From Prado023 sp963697345 (GTDB lineage: Bacteria; Actinomycetota; Actinomycetes; S36-B12; CAIYMF01): 64,000 bases of DNA. Made by a program: the position numbers and the translations under genes. Shown in pieces: positions 18,575 to 26,545 of the stretch. The DNA lies in NCBI GenBank assembly GCA_963697345.1, contig CAVONS010000007.1:434001-498000 (forward strand). Reading direction: 5' to 3'. The notes below the pieces were generated by a model. That model saw only the letters and a list, made by a program, of their open reading frames with translations, searched no databases and was not told the origin of the DNA. Every line of letters begins with the position of its first letter. Within the stretch, counting starts at the first letter, position 1.

Positions 18575-19042
18575 GTGAGCGCCGAGCTGATCACCACGTT
18601 CTACACAGCGTTCACGTCCCGGGACGCCGAGGCGATGGCGGCGTGCTACGCACCTGACGCCCGGTTCTGCGACCCGGTGTTCACCGACCTGCGGGGTCCT
18701 CAGGTGGGCGACATGTGGCGGATGCTGTGCTCATCGGCAACGGATCTCAGCCTGGACTTCGACTCGGTCACCGACGAATCGGCCCACTGGGTCGCCAGCT
18801 ACTCATTCCCGTCGACCGGGCGCAGGGTCCGCAACGACATCCGGGCCAGCTTCGTCTGCGCCGACGGGCTGATCCAGGAGCATCGCGACACCTTCGACCT
18901 GTGGGCCTGGTCCCGGCAGGCGATCGGCCCGGCAGGCGTAGTCCTGGGCTGGACGCCGATGATGCAGCGCCGCATCCGCGACCAGGCCATATCCGGTCTG
19001 CGCCGCTACCAGGCGCGCCGCGATCCGGGGGCCGCCGGCTAG
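18575..19042 (+). CDS. SnoaL-like/NTF2-fold protein
   Basis: The 155-residue protein has the SnoaL/NTF2-like pattern: ITTFYTAFTSRDAEAMAACY, DARFCDPVFTDLRG and WVASYSFPSTGRRVRND, then VCADGLIQEHRDTFDLWAW. This fold is shared by isomerases, cyclases and small-ligand-binding proteins, so no substrate can be given. GTG at 18575 is preferred; GTG at 18560 is in frame and possible. It converges on the YbjN-like gene with overlapping stops. Confidence 0.8.
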   Translation: MSAELITTFYTAFTSRDAEAMAACYAPDARFCDPVFTDLRGPQVGDMWRMLCSSATDLSLDFDSVTDESAHWVASYSFPSTGRRVRNDIRASFVCADGLIQEHRDTFDLWAWSRQAIGPAGVVLGWTPMMQRRIRDQAISGLRRYQARRDPGAAG

Positions 19043-19557
19043 CGTCCGCGCGGCTCAGGACTCGGGGACCCTGTGAGGTCGGCGAAGGCCTCGAGATTGG
19101 CCGTGGACTCGCCACGGGCCTCCCGCCAGGCGTGCTCCCGGCGGATCGCGCTGGCGAATCCCAGCCGCAGGATGGCATTGAACGACTCGTCCGAGGCTCG
19201 CAGCACGGAGCCGAGCAGCCGATCGAGATCGTCGGGCCCGAGCCCGCCGACGGGGATCCGGCCGGCCAGGTAGATGTCGCCGAGCGAGTCGAGGGCGAAC
19301 GCGATGCCCAGCATCCGTGAGTTCTGCTGCAGCAGCCAGCGGTAGACGCCCTCGGCATTCTCATCGGGCCGACGTGCGACGAACGCATTGATCACCAGTG
19401 CCTGGGGTCCGATCGTCATGCTCACCGTCGTGCGCAGCTTGGCCCGGCCGGGCAGGACGATGACGAACCGGTTGGGGTCCGGGCGTTCATACTCGAGCTC
19501 CTCGGCCGCCAGCAGCTCGGCCAGGTGGGTTGCCACGGCGCGACTCTGGGGCATCAC
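19039..19557 (-). CDS. YbjN-domain protein (secretion-chaperone-like fold)
   Basis: The 172-residue protein shows the YbjN pattern: LAAEELEYERPDPNRFVIVL, LRTTVSMTIGPQALVINAFV, RRPDENAEGVYRWLLQQN and ALDSLGDIYLAGRIPVGGL. In M. tuberculosis the YbjN gene Rv0487 directly follows mshA, as here. The GTG start overlaps the mshA stop, with an ATG immediately after; either may be used. YbjN proteins have a type III secretion chaperone-like fold, but the role in actinobacteria is unknown. Confidence 0.85.
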   Translation of the reverse strand: MMPQSRAVATHLAELLAAEELEYERPDPNRFVIVLPGRAKLRTTVSMTIGPQALVINAFVARRPDENAEGVYRWLLQQNSRMLGIAFALDSLGDIYLAGRIPVGGLGPDDLDRLLGSVLRASDESFNAILRLGFASAIRREHAWREARGESTANLEAFADLTGSPSPEPRGR

Positions 19558-20888
19558 ACGGCCCGGCCCAACGCATCGCGAGGTGCGGCCAGTGCTGACG
19601 AGTAGCTGGTGAGCAGGCCCTCGACCGTGGCATCCCAGGACAGCGTCTCGGCGTGGGCCCGGGTCCCGGCGGCCAAGCGGGCGCGCAGGGAGTCCTCGCC
19701 CAGGATCCGACCCAGTGCCGCTGCCCACATCTGGGGGTCGTGGCCGTCGACGAGGAGACCGGAGACACCGTCGGCCACGGCCACCGGCAGCCCGCCGACG
19801 TTGGCGGCCAGGACCGGCGTCCCGCAGGCCTGCGCCTCCACGGCCACGAGTCCGAAGGACTCCGAGTGCGAGGGGACGACCACGACGTCGGCGGCCGCGT
19901 AGCGCTGGCGCAGCCGTGCCCGGTCCGTGGGGGCGTGGAACGAGGCCGGTACGTGCAGCTCCGCGGCGAGGTCGGCCAACGCCGAGGGGTGCTCGGTGCC
20001 GGAGCCCGAGGGGCCACCGCAGAACTCGAGGCGCACACGCGATGCCAGGGCGGGATCCGTCACCGCCAGCCGTGCCATCGCCTCGACCAGCAGGTCCGGG
20101 GCCTTGAGGGGCTGGATCCGGCCCACGAACAGCACCACGAGCTCGTCGGGCCCGTGGCCCAGGGCAGCGCGGGCCAGCTCGCGCTCACGGTTGTGGAACG
20201 CGTCGAGGTCCACCCCCGGGAGGACGACGTCCACCAGATCGGGATCGGCGTCGTAGAGCTCCACGAGCTCCCGGCGCTCGGTGTCGGTGTTGGCCACCAG
20301 GCGATCGGCAGCATCCACGACCTGCTGCTCGCCGATGATCCGCAGCTCCGGCTCGGACCGGTCGTGTGGGGCCAGGCTCAGGTTCTTCACCCGGCCCATC
20401 GTGTGCATGGTGTGCAGCAGGGGCACGCCCCAACGTTCCTTGGCCAACCATCCGACCTGGCCGGAGAGCCAGTAGTGCGAATGGATCAGGTCGAACCAGC
20501 CCTCCCGGCGCGCGGCCTCGCGGCGAAGGACCCCGGCGGTCATCGCGCAGAGCTGGCCGGGCAGGTCCTCCTTCGGCAGGCCCTCGAAGGGACCGGCCAC
20601 CACGTTGTGGACCACGACCCCAGGGGCCATCTGGACCTCGCGCGGCTGGTCACTGGACCGGGCCCGGGTGAAGACCTCGACCTCGGTGCCCCGGGCGGCC
20701 AGGCGCGTGGCCACCTCGGCGATGTACACGTTCATGCCGCCGGCGTCGCCGGTGCCCGGCTGGTCCAGGGGGGATGTGTGGACGCTGAGCATCGCGATGC
20801 GCTTGGGGGCGCGGCGCAGGGGCAGGGCGTCCATGGGGGCAACTGTCGCCGAGCGTGGGTTGTCCGGCAACTCGGCCAACCGGATCAC
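19554..20888 (-). CDS. mshA: D-inositol-3-phosphate glycosyltransferase (mycothiol biosynthesis)
   Basis: MshA joins UDP-GlcNAc to 1-L-myo-inositol-1-phosphate, the committed step of mycothiol synthesis. The 444-residue GT4 protein carries RIAMLSVHTSPLDQPGTGDA and GGMNVYIAEVATRLAARG, the acceptor-site HSHYWLSGQVGWL, and LVANTDTERRELVELY. The donor-site E-x7-E is in SHSESFGLVAVEAQACGTPV. A GTG at 20888 overlaps the phoU stop (GTGA), supporting coupling; an ATG 18 codons downstream is the alternative. Presence of mshA places the organism among mycothiol-producing actinobacteria. Confidence 0.96.
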   Translation of the reverse strand: MIRLAELPDNPRSATVAPMDALPLRRAPKRIAMLSVHTSPLDQPGTGDAGGMNVYIAEVATRLAARGTEVEVFTRARSSDQPREVQMAPGVVVHNVVAGPFEGLPKEDLPGQLCAMTAGVLRREAARREGWFDLIHSHYWLSGQVGWLAKERWGVPLLHTMHTMGRVKNLSLAPHDRSEPELRIIGEQQVVDAADRLVANTDTERRELVELYDADPDLVDVVLPGVDLDAFHNRERELARAALGHGPDELVVLFVGRIQPLKAPDLLVEAMARLAVTDPALASRVRLEFCGGPSGSGTEHPSALADLAAELHVPASFHAPTDRARLRQRYAAADVVVVPSHSESFGLVAVEAQACGTPVLAANVGGLPVAVADGVSGLLVDGHDPQMWAAALGRILGEDSLRARLAAGTRAHAETLSWDATVEGLLTSYSSALAAPRDALGRAV

Positions 20889-21559
20889 GTGCCGGGGGGA
20901 ACCTCCAGTGAGGTGTCGGAGTAGGGCTCCCCGGTGACCACGTGCATGACGCGGCGGGCGATGCTCACCGCATGGTCGGCATAGCGCTCGTAGTAGCGGG
21001 ACAGGAGCGTGGCGTCGATGGCGGCCTCGACCCCGTGGGACCAGGAGGGTGACAGCACGGTGGTGAACAGCTCACGGTGCAGCCGATCGACCTCCTCGTC
21101 GTAGCGCTCGATATCCGGTCCGAGGGTCACGTCCTTGGTCGAGATGACTGAGGCAGTCTTCGCCGCGATCGCATCCTCGAGGGCGCCGAGCTCAGCGAAG
21201 GTAGCGCGCAGCTCGTGGGGGATGCTGGAGTTCGGGTAGCGCAGCCGGGCCTGCTTGGCCACGTGCACCGCTAGGTCTCCCATCCGCTCCAGGGAGGACG
21301 AGATCCGCAACGAGCCGATCACCAGGCGCAGGTCGGTGGCCACGGGCTGCTGCAGCGCGGCAGCGTCGTAGCAGCGACGCTCGACCTCACCGGTCAGTTC
21401 GTCGATGTGGTCGTCGCCGGAGATGACGGCCTCGGCGACCGACAGATCCGCGTTGAGAAGTGCCTGGGTGGCCTGATTCATCGCCGCCCCGGCCGCGACG
21501 GCCATCTCGGCGAGCAGGTCGCTGATCTCGTCGAGCTGTTCGTGGAATGCTGCGCGCAT
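20885..21559 (-). CDS. phoU: Phosphate transport regulator PhoU
   Basis: PhoU restrains the phosphate-sensing histidine kinase and the Pst transporter when phosphate is plentiful. The 224-residue protein has two PhoU three-helix repeats with metal-binding signatures ERMGDLAVHVAKQA (near 103-116) and ERYADHAVSIARRV (near 197-210). It starts MRAAFHEQLDEISDLLAEMA behind a GGGAGGA ribosome binding site. It is transcribed away from senX3-regX3 and leads into mshA. A PHO-box-like set of direct repeats lies in the shared intergenic region. Confidence 0.96.
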   Translation of the reverse strand: MRAAFHEQLDEISDLLAEMAVAAGAAMNQATQALLNADLSVAEAVISGDDHIDELTGEVERRCYDAAALQQPVATDLRLVIGSLRISSSLERMGDLAVHVAKQARLRYPNSSIPHELRATFAELGALEDAIAAKTASVISTKDVTLGPDIERYDEEVDRLHRELFTTVLSPSWSHGVEAAIDATLLSRYYERYADHAVSIARRVMHVVTGEPYSDTSLEVPPGT

Positions 21560-21610
21560 GGTGTCCTCCCGTGGGCAGTCTAGGGCGCTGCATGCACTGG
21601 ACCGCACTCA

Positions 21611-21639
21611 CGTGGCCACCCGGTGATCATCAGGTGAAT
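21611..21639 (-). promoter_or_regulatory. Candidate PHO box: three 11-bp-spaced direct repeats
   Basis: On the minus strand ATTCACC (21639-21633), GATCACC (21628-21622) and GGCCACG (21617-21611) recur exactly every 11 bp. The first two match the GTTCACC-type repeat bound by PhoP/RegX3-class regulators well; the third is weaker. The site lies between the divergent phoU and senX3-regX3 genes, where such control is expected. Confidence 0.55.
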
Positions 21640-21722
21640 GGAGCGCGCCGGGGGGATGAACACGGTCTGGTGTCCGCGACGGTCAGTACCGGGCAGTCCG
21701 GCGCACCCCTATCCTGACGGAC

Positions 21723-23015
21723 GTGGCGAACCAGTCTCGCGAGGCCGAGGAGCCGTCGGGTCGACGGCGCCGCTTCGGTGTGCCCGCCGTCGGTGGCCTC
21801 GCCCGGACGCCGCGCAGCACCAAGATGCCTGCGGCAGGCGGCGGGGCGAACCGCACCGACGCAACGGCCGGTGGCCCCTATGGCGATGGTCCGGCCATCG
21901 CGGGCTCTCGGGCAGGCGGGCAGCCGGAGCAGGGGGCAGCCGATGGACTCCCCGAGGACGTCGCCCGGATCCTGGCCGCCCTGACCACGCCGGCCCTCTG
22001 GGTCCTGCCGACCGGGTCCGTGGTGTGGGCACACCCGTCCCTGGAGGGGCTGCGCGTGGTGACCCGAGGTGCGATCAACAGCCAGGACATCACGCGGATG
22101 GTGCAGAGGTGCATCAGCTCGGACCAGCCGGCCGGTCGCGACGTGACCATCCGCCGGCCGGGTCGCGGCAAGGGCAGCGTGCGCCTGCGCGTGCGCGTCG
22201 CACCCATGGCCGACTCCGCGGCGCTGGTCCTGATCCAGGACATCACCGAGGAGGAGCGCCTCAACAACGCCCGTCGGGACTTCGTGGCCAATGTCAGCCA
22301 CGAGCTCAAGACCCCCATCGGGGCCCTGGCGCTGCTGGCTGAGGCGGTGCACCATGCGGAGGGGGAGCCGGAGGCCCTCGATCGGTTCACTGCCCGGATG
22401 CTGGTGGAGACCCGACGCCTGACGACCCTGGTCAACGACCTGATGGACCTGTCGCGGCTCGAGGGAGTCGAACCCCTGGAGCCGATGGGTCCGGTGCCCG
22501 TGGACGACGTCGTCGCGCAGGCGTGCGACGACGCCCGATCCCTGGCCCAGGACAAGGACATCACGTTCCTGCGCGGAGGGGTCGCGGGGCTGCTTGTCGA
22601 GGGCGTCCCCGAGCAGCTGGCCACGGCGGTGCGCAACCTGATCGTGAACGCGATCAACTACAGCCCGCCCTCCACCAAGGTCGCGGTGACCACGGGCACC
22701 GCGGACGGCTCCGTCACCATCGCGGTCACCGACCAGGGCATCGGCATCCCCCCGGCCAAGCTCGACCGGATCTTCGAGCGGTTCTACCGCGTGGACCCCG
22801 CGCGGTCCCGAGTCACCGGCGGCACGGGTCTGGGCCTGTCGATCGTCAAGCACGTATCGGCCAACCATGGCGGTGACTGCGAGGTGTGGTCCAAGGTCGG
22901 CGAGGGCTCCACCTTCACCATCCGGCTGCCCGGCCTGAAGCCCGCGAAGGCTGCCCGCCGCCGTTCGGCCCGTCCCAGCGGCAAAGACGCCAGCACTCCC
23001 AAGGAGGAGCAGTGA
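21723..23015 (+). CDS. senX3: SenX3-type sensor histidine kinase lacking transmembrane helices
   Basis: SenX3 phosphorylates RegX3 in phosphate-starvation signalling. Kinase motifs are complete: H-box FVANVSHELKTPIGALALLA (near 185-204), N-box NLIVNAINYSP, and G-boxes VTDQGIGIPPAKLDRIFERF and GGTGLGLSIVKHV. A degenerate PAS-like segment covers about 75-180. The first 75 residues are Gly/Arg/Ala-rich and hydrophilic, where M. tuberculosis SenX3 has membrane helices. The GTG start is supported by TATCCT 7 bases upstream. A missed upstream membrane segment is unlikely because the intergenic space is short and contains the PHO box. Confidence 0.92.
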   Translation: MANQSREAEEPSGRRRRFGVPAVGGLARTPRSTKMPAAGGGANRTDATAGGPYGDGPAIAGSRAGGQPEQGAADGLPEDVARILAALTTPALWVLPTGSVVWAHPSLEGLRVVTRGAINSQDITRMVQRCISSDQPAGRDVTIRRPGRGKGSVRLRVRVAPMADSAALVLIQDITEEERLNNARRDFVANVSHELKTPIGALALLAEAVHHAEGEPEALDRFTARMLVETRRLTTLVNDLMDLSRLEGVEPLEPMGPVPVDDVVAQACDDARSLAQDKDITFLRGGVAGLLVEGVPEQLATAVRNLIVNAINYSPPSTKVAVTTGTADGSVTIAVTDQGIGIPPAKLDRIFERFYRVDPARSRVTGGTGLGLSIVKHVSANHGGDCEVWSKVGEGSTFTIRLPGLKPAKAARRRSARPSGKDASTPKEEQ

Positions 23016-23689
23016 CCCGGATCCTGGTCGTGGAGGACGAGGAGTCCTTCTCCGATGCCCTGAGCTTCATGCTGCGCAAGGAGGGCTTCTCGGTGTCGAT
23101 CGCCACGACCGGACCCGACGCCCTGCAGCACTTCAACCGCGAGCCGGCCGACCTGGTGCTCCTGGACCTCATGCTGCCCGGGATGTCGGGCACCGACGTC
23201 TGCCGCACGATCCGTGCGACGTCCCGCGTGCCGATCATCATGGTCACCGCCAAGGACTCCGAGATCGACAAGGTCCTGGGCCTCGAGCTCGGTGCTGATG
23301 ACTACGTGACCAAGCCGTTCTCCAGTCGTGAGCTGGTGGCACGCATCCGCGCCGTGCTGCGGCGCAACATCGACGAGTTGGAGGACAGCCCCGTGGTCGA
23401 GGCAGGGCCGGTGCGGGTCGACCCCGAGCGGCACCAGGTCCTGGTCAACGGCGTGGCGGTGAGCATGCCGCTCAAGGAGTTCGACCTTCTGGAGTACCTC
23501 GTGCGCAACTCCGGGCGGGTGCTCACCAGGGGGCAACTGATCGACCGGATCTGGGGCGCGGACTACGTCGGGGACACCAAGACCCTCGACGTGCACATCA
23601 AGCGCCTGCGCGCCAAGGTCGAGGCTGATCCGTCGCACCCGCAGCACCTGCAGACGGTGCGTGGGTTGGGCTACAAGTTCGAGGCCTGA
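23012..23689 (+). CDS. regX3: Response regulator RegX3
   Basis: The 225-residue OmpR/PhoB-type regulator has a receiver domain starting RILVVEDEESFSDALSFMLR. The phosphoacceptor Asp is in LVLLDLMLPGMSGTDVC and the conserved Lys in GADDYVTKPFSSRELVARI. The C-terminal winged helix contains LVNGVAVSMPLKEFDLLEYL and GDTKTLDVHIKRLRAKVEAD. The GTG start overlaps the senX3 stop (GTGA). It likely binds the PHO-box-like repeats upstream of senX3 and phoU. Confidence 0.97.
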   Translation: MTRILVVEDEESFSDALSFMLRKEGFSVSIATTGPDALQHFNREPADLVLLDLMLPGMSGTDVCRTIRATSRVPIIMVTAKDSEIDKVLGLELGADDYVTKPFSSRELVARIRAVLRRNIDELEDSPVVEAGPVRVDPERHQVLVNGVAVSMPLKEFDLLEYLVRNSGRVLTRGQLIDRIWGADYVGDTKTLDVHIKRLRAKVEADPSHPQHLQTVRGLGYKFEA

Positions 23690-23728
23690 GGCCCTCGACT
23701 CCGACGTCGGGTGATGGCCCGCCTTGCT

Positions 23729-23760
23729 GGCCGCCCGGCCGGCCGACCGGCCCGGCGGGG
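23729..23760. terminator. Possible GC-rich hairpin between converging regX3 and lipoprotein genes
   Basis: An imperfect inverted repeat (GGCCGCCCGGCCGG with CCGGCCCGGCGGG) lies between the two stops. The arms are extremely GC-rich and not fully complementary, so the exact stem is uncertain. Confidence 0.45.
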
Positions 23761-23761
23761 G

Positions 23762-24262
23762 TCAGGACGTGGCGGACTCGACGGGGCCGTACCCCTCGTA
23801 GTAGCCCTGCGCAGGTACCACCACGACGGCCCGCGTCTCGGACCCGGACCGCTCGAAGCTGAAGGTCACCGTGGCGTAGGACCCGGGCTCGACGTCCAGG
23901 CCCGTGAGCTCGACCTGGTCGACGGCTGCTCCACCCACCCTGACCGACTGACCGGGCAGCACAGTGATGGGGGTGCGCTGCGATGAGCTCGCGGCGGGCT
24001 CGGCAGTGACCTCGAGCAGCGCCTCGGGGGTGTCGCCCTCGTTGATCAGCGTCACCACCAGGGAGGCAGCACCGCTGGTCCCAGCGGGGTCGGTCACCAG
24101 GGTTGCGTCCTGGACCAGCATGTCCCCGACGATGAAGTCGGTGCCGTTTCCGGTGGGACCCTGGGAGTTCACGGTGTTGTCGAAACCCTGGTAGCAGCCG
24201 GCTGTGGGGAGCACGGCAACCAGGCAGACAGCGAGGACAGTCGCAGCACGGGAGCGCATCAC
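23762..24262 (-). CDS. Secreted lipoprotein with beta-sandwich-like domain
   Basis: The 166-residue protein has a lipoprotein signal: basic MMRSR, a hydrophobic stretch, and the lipobox LPTAGC at residues 19-24. The mature part (DFIVGDMLVQDATLVTDPAG, SLVVTLINEGDTPEALLEV, VELTGLDVEPGSYATVTFSF) looks like an all-beta domain of the kind found in DUF461 and copper-chaperone-like lipoproteins. No metal motif is evident. TAGGGT lies 6 bases before a GTG that directly precedes the first ATG, so translation may start at either. The role is unknown. Confidence 0.8.
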   Translation of the reverse strand: MMRSRAATVLAVCLVAVLPTAGCYQGFDNTVNSQGPTGNGTDFIVGDMLVQDATLVTDPAGTSGAASLVVTLINEGDTPEALLEVTAEPAASSSQRTPITVLPGQSVRVGGAAVDQVELTGLDVEPGSYATVTFSFERSGSETRAVVVVPAQGYYEGYGPVESATS

Positions 24263-24350
24263 GCAGGCACCCTACCGGGTGATCGGTGTCACAGGGGGTC
24301 CGGGCCCAGCGTGTTAGACTGGGGGCCCACCGGAAGGGGTCTCCCGCACA

Positions 24351-24833
24351 ATGACGTTCAAGGTTGGCGACACCGTCGTGTACCCGCATCATGGGGCTGC
24401 ACTCATCGAGTCCATCGAGGTCCGTTCCATCAAGGGGGTCGACCGGGAGTACTTGGTACTGCGCGTCGCCCAAGGCGATCTGACAGTCCGGGTCCCCTCA
24501 GACAACGTCGATCTGGTCGGCGTCCGCGACGTCGTGAACGCTGAGGGCCTGGACAAGGTCTTCGACGTCCTGCGCCAGCCCTACACCGAGGAGCCGACCA
24601 ACTGGTCGCGCCGCTACAAGGCGAACCTCGAGAAGCTGGCCTCCGGCGATGTGATCAAGGTGGCCGAGGTCGTGCGTGACCTCTGGCGCCGCGAGCGTGA
24701 GCGTGGCCTGTCGGCCGGCGAGAAGCGCATGCTGAGCAAGGCCCGCCAGATCCTGGTCAGTGAGTTGGCCCTGGCCGAGCACACCAACGAGGACAAGGCC
24801 GAAGCGATCCTCGACGAGGTCCTTCAGTCCTGA
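24351..24833 (+). CDS. carD: RNA polymerase-binding transcription factor CarD
   Basis: CarD binds the RNA polymerase beta subunit and stabilises open complexes at rRNA and many other promoters. The 160-residue protein has the N-terminal Tudor-like domain (FKVGDTVVYPHHGAALIESI, LRVAQGDLTVRVP). The helical DNA-binding part contains EEPTNWSRRYKANLEKLASG, in which the Trp inserts at the minor groove, then VVRDLWRRERERGLSAGEK. TAGACT at 24314-24319 could be the -10 with a leader of about 25 bases, and GGAAGGGG provides the ribosome binding site. A hairpin follows before ispD. Confidence 0.97.
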   Translation: MTFKVGDTVVYPHHGAALIESIEVRSIKGVDREYLVLRVAQGDLTVRVPSDNVDLVGVRDVVNAEGLDKVFDVLRQPYTEEPTNWSRRYKANLEKLASGDVIKVAEVVRDLWRRERERGLSAGEKRMLSKARQILVSELALAEHTNEDKAEAILDEVLQS

Positions 24834-24853
24834 TCCGTTCCGCAGTTTCCACG

Positions 24854-24884
24854 ACGCCCACCGCCGATCCCGGCCGGTGGGCGT
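24854..24884 (+). terminator. Hairpin terminator after carD
   Basis: ACGCCCACCG and CGGTGGGCGT form a perfect 10-bp stem around an 11-base loop, followed by TCGTGT. It separates carD from the ispD promoter. Confidence 0.75.
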
Positions 24885-24906
24885 TCGTGTCGATAGCGTG
24901 AGCGCC

Positions 24907-25599
24907 GTGGAGACCCGGCCCGTGGTTGCGATCGTCCCCGCTGCTGGGAGCGGCCAGCGGCTGGGCGCAGGCATGCCCAAGGCGTTGGCCCTGCTGGCCG
25001 GTGAGCCGATCCTGGTGCACGCCGTGCGCAGCCTGGTGGCGGACCCGCGGATCGGGCTCGTGGTGCTGGCGACGCCTGATGGTCTCGAGGAATCCATGGC
25101 TGCTCTCGCTGCGCCACACGCAGGTGCAGCCCCGGTGGTGGCGATCGCTGGTGGTGCGACGCGTGCCGAGTCCGTGGCGCGGGCCCTGGCTGTCGTGCCC
25201 GACGACTTCGAGGTGGTCCTGGTCCATGACGCTGCTCGTTGCCTGGTTCCCGCGCCCGTGGTGGGGGCCGTGATCGACGCCGTCCTCGGCGGCGCTGATG
25301 CGGTCGTTCCCGGTGCCGCAGTCGTGGACACGATCCGCGAGCTGCGTGACTCCGGCGGGTCCCACACCCTCGATCGATCCCAGCTGCGAGCGGTGCAGAC
25401 CCCGCAGGGGTTCCCGTTGGCTGTCCTGCGCCGGGCACACGAGAGTGGTGATGCCACTGCCACCGACGACGCGGGCATGGTGGAGGCTCTGGGGCTGCCG
25501 GTCGTCCTGGTCCCCGGACATGCGCGCGCCTTCAAGGTGACCACAGCCCAGGACCTCGTGCTGGCTGAGGCAATACTCGCGCAGGAGGCTGGACGATGA
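24907..25599 (+). CDS. ispD: 2-C-methyl-D-erythritol 4-phosphate cytidylyltransferase
   Basis: IspD activates methylerythritol phosphate with CTP in the non-mevalonate isoprenoid pathway. The 230-residue protein has the nucleotide-binding VVAIVPAAGSGQRLGAGMPK at residues 6-25. It also has EVVLVHDAARCLVPAPVV, DTIRELRDSGG, QTPQGFPLAVLRRAHE and ATDDAGMVEALGLPV. GTG at 24907 is chosen because TAGCGT lies 7 bases before it and the length fits. A GTG three codons upstream falls within that -10 element. The stop overlaps the ispF ATG. Confidence 0.95.
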   Translation: METRPVVAIVPAAGSGQRLGAGMPKALALLAGEPILVHAVRSLVADPRIGLVVLATPDGLEESMAALAAPHAGAAPVVAIAGGATRAESVARALAVVPDDFEVVLVHDAARCLVPAPVVGAVIDAVLGGADAVVPGAAVVDTIRELRDSGGSHTLDRSQLRAVQTPQGFPLAVLRRAHESGDATATDDAGMVEALGLPVVLVPGHARAFKVTTAQDLVLAEAILAQEAGR

Positions 25600-26090
25600 G
25601 TGCACTTCCGCTGGTGGGCGTCGGGGTCGACGTGCATCCCTGGGCCGACCCGGGTGAGGGGCGCGAGCTCGCCCTGGCCTGCATGGCGTGGCCGGGCGAG
25701 AACGGGCTGGCCGGCCACTCGGATGCTGACGTCGCGGCCCACGCTGCCTGCGACGCACTGCTGTCGGCTGCGGGGTTGGGGGATCTGGGGTCCAACTTCG
25801 GGACGTCGGAGCCCGAGTGGGCCGGTGCCTCGGGCGTGGCGCTGTTGGGCGAGACGCTGCGTCGGCTCACGAGTGCGGGATTCACCATCGGCAACGTGTC
25901 GGTGCAGGTGATCGGCAACCGCCCGAAGATCGGGCCGCGCCGCCGCGAGGGCGAGAGTGCCCTGTCGGCCGCGCTCGGGGGCGCGACTGTCCGGCTGTCG
26001 GCAACGACCACCGATGGCCTGGGTCTGACCGGCCGCGACGAGGGCCTGGCGGCGATCGCCACCGCGTTGGTCGTGCCCGTCAGCCCCTGA
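25596..26090 (+). CDS. ispF: 2-C-methyl-D-erythritol 2,4-cyclodiphosphate synthase
   Basis: IspF cyclises CDP-methylerythritol phosphate in the same pathway as IspD, releasing CMP. The 164-residue protein has the metal ligands in GVGVDVHPW and GHSDADVAAHAACDALL. It then shows GLGDLGSNFGTSEP, VQVIGNRPKIGPRR, and the C-terminal TTTDGLGLTGRDEGLAAIAT. The ATGA overlap with ispD indicates coupled translation. Order carD-ispD-ispF-cysS-rlmB is conserved in many actinobacteria. Confidence 0.97.
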   Translation: MSALPLVGVGVDVHPWADPGEGRELALACMAWPGENGLAGHSDADVAAHAACDALLSAAGLGDLGSNFGTSEPEWAGASGVALLGETLRRLTSAGFTIGNVSVQVIGNRPKIGPRRREGESALSAALGGATVRLSATTTDGLGLTGRDEGLAAIATALVVPVSP

Positions 26091-26180
26091 CCTCGGGTTC
26101 GCGCACCACGTGGCCTGCGGCCCGGTGTGAGTGCCGCGCGACGACGAACCTGACGGTCCGCGCTGATCGCCGCCCAGGCC

Positions 26181-26270
26181 TGCGAACGCCAGGGCGCCGA
26201 ACGCCATGCGTGCGAACGCCAGGGCGCCGAACGCCATGTGTCCGAACGCCAGGGCGCCGAACGCCATGCG
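26181..26270. repeat. Three tandem 30-bp units (15-bp period) in the ispF-cysS gap
   Basis: Units at 26181, 26211 and 26241 share GAACGCCAGGGCGCCGAACG and differ only at a few outer bases. Each unit splits into two related 15-bp halves, both containing CGAACGCCA, so there are six half-copies. The minus strand would read as alternating AFGAL and AFARM pentapeptides, but there is no supported gene. This looks like a minisatellite. Confidence 0.8.
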
Positions 26271-26300
26271 CCATTCGGGGCCGGCGCTGACTTCGCGGTG

Positions 26301-26451
26301 GTTGTGGTCGAAAGGGCCCTGGTGACGGACGGCGAGGCGGAGGTTCGCGTAGGTTCTGGTCGATCCCGGTCACCAATGTTGCGATCTATCGACCACAACA
26401 GGCGCGGTGTTGCCGTCCGGGGCCGGCGCCAGGGTCGCTATCGACCACAAC
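26301..26451. repeat. Three copies of TCGACCACAAC upstream of cysS
   Basis: The 11-mer occurs inverted at 26301-26311 and direct at 26389-26399 and 26441-26451. The last two copies lie in a longer shared context (CTATCGACCACAAC, then GGNGCGG and GTTGC). They sit 95-245 bp before the cysS promoter. They could be protein-binding sites or part of a dispersed repeat. The rest of the 455-bp gap holds no gene I can support. Confidence 0.6.
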
Positions 26452-26545
26452 TGGTGCGGAGTTGCTCCGCAGGTTCGGGGCCCGGCGAAGGGGACGGCGC
26501 CGAGAAGCGACAGACGTCGGCACGGGGCGCCGGTAGAATCGCCGG

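Noticed and set aside
24498..26267. A 589-codon minus-strand frame beginning with AFGAL/AFARM repeats
   Set aside because: It runs antisense through ispF, ispD and part of carD, which are certain genes. Only the repeat DNA is kept as a feature.
26181..26270. CRISPR-like array
   Set aside because: Units are contiguous without spacers, so this is a tandem repeat; no cas gene is present in the window.
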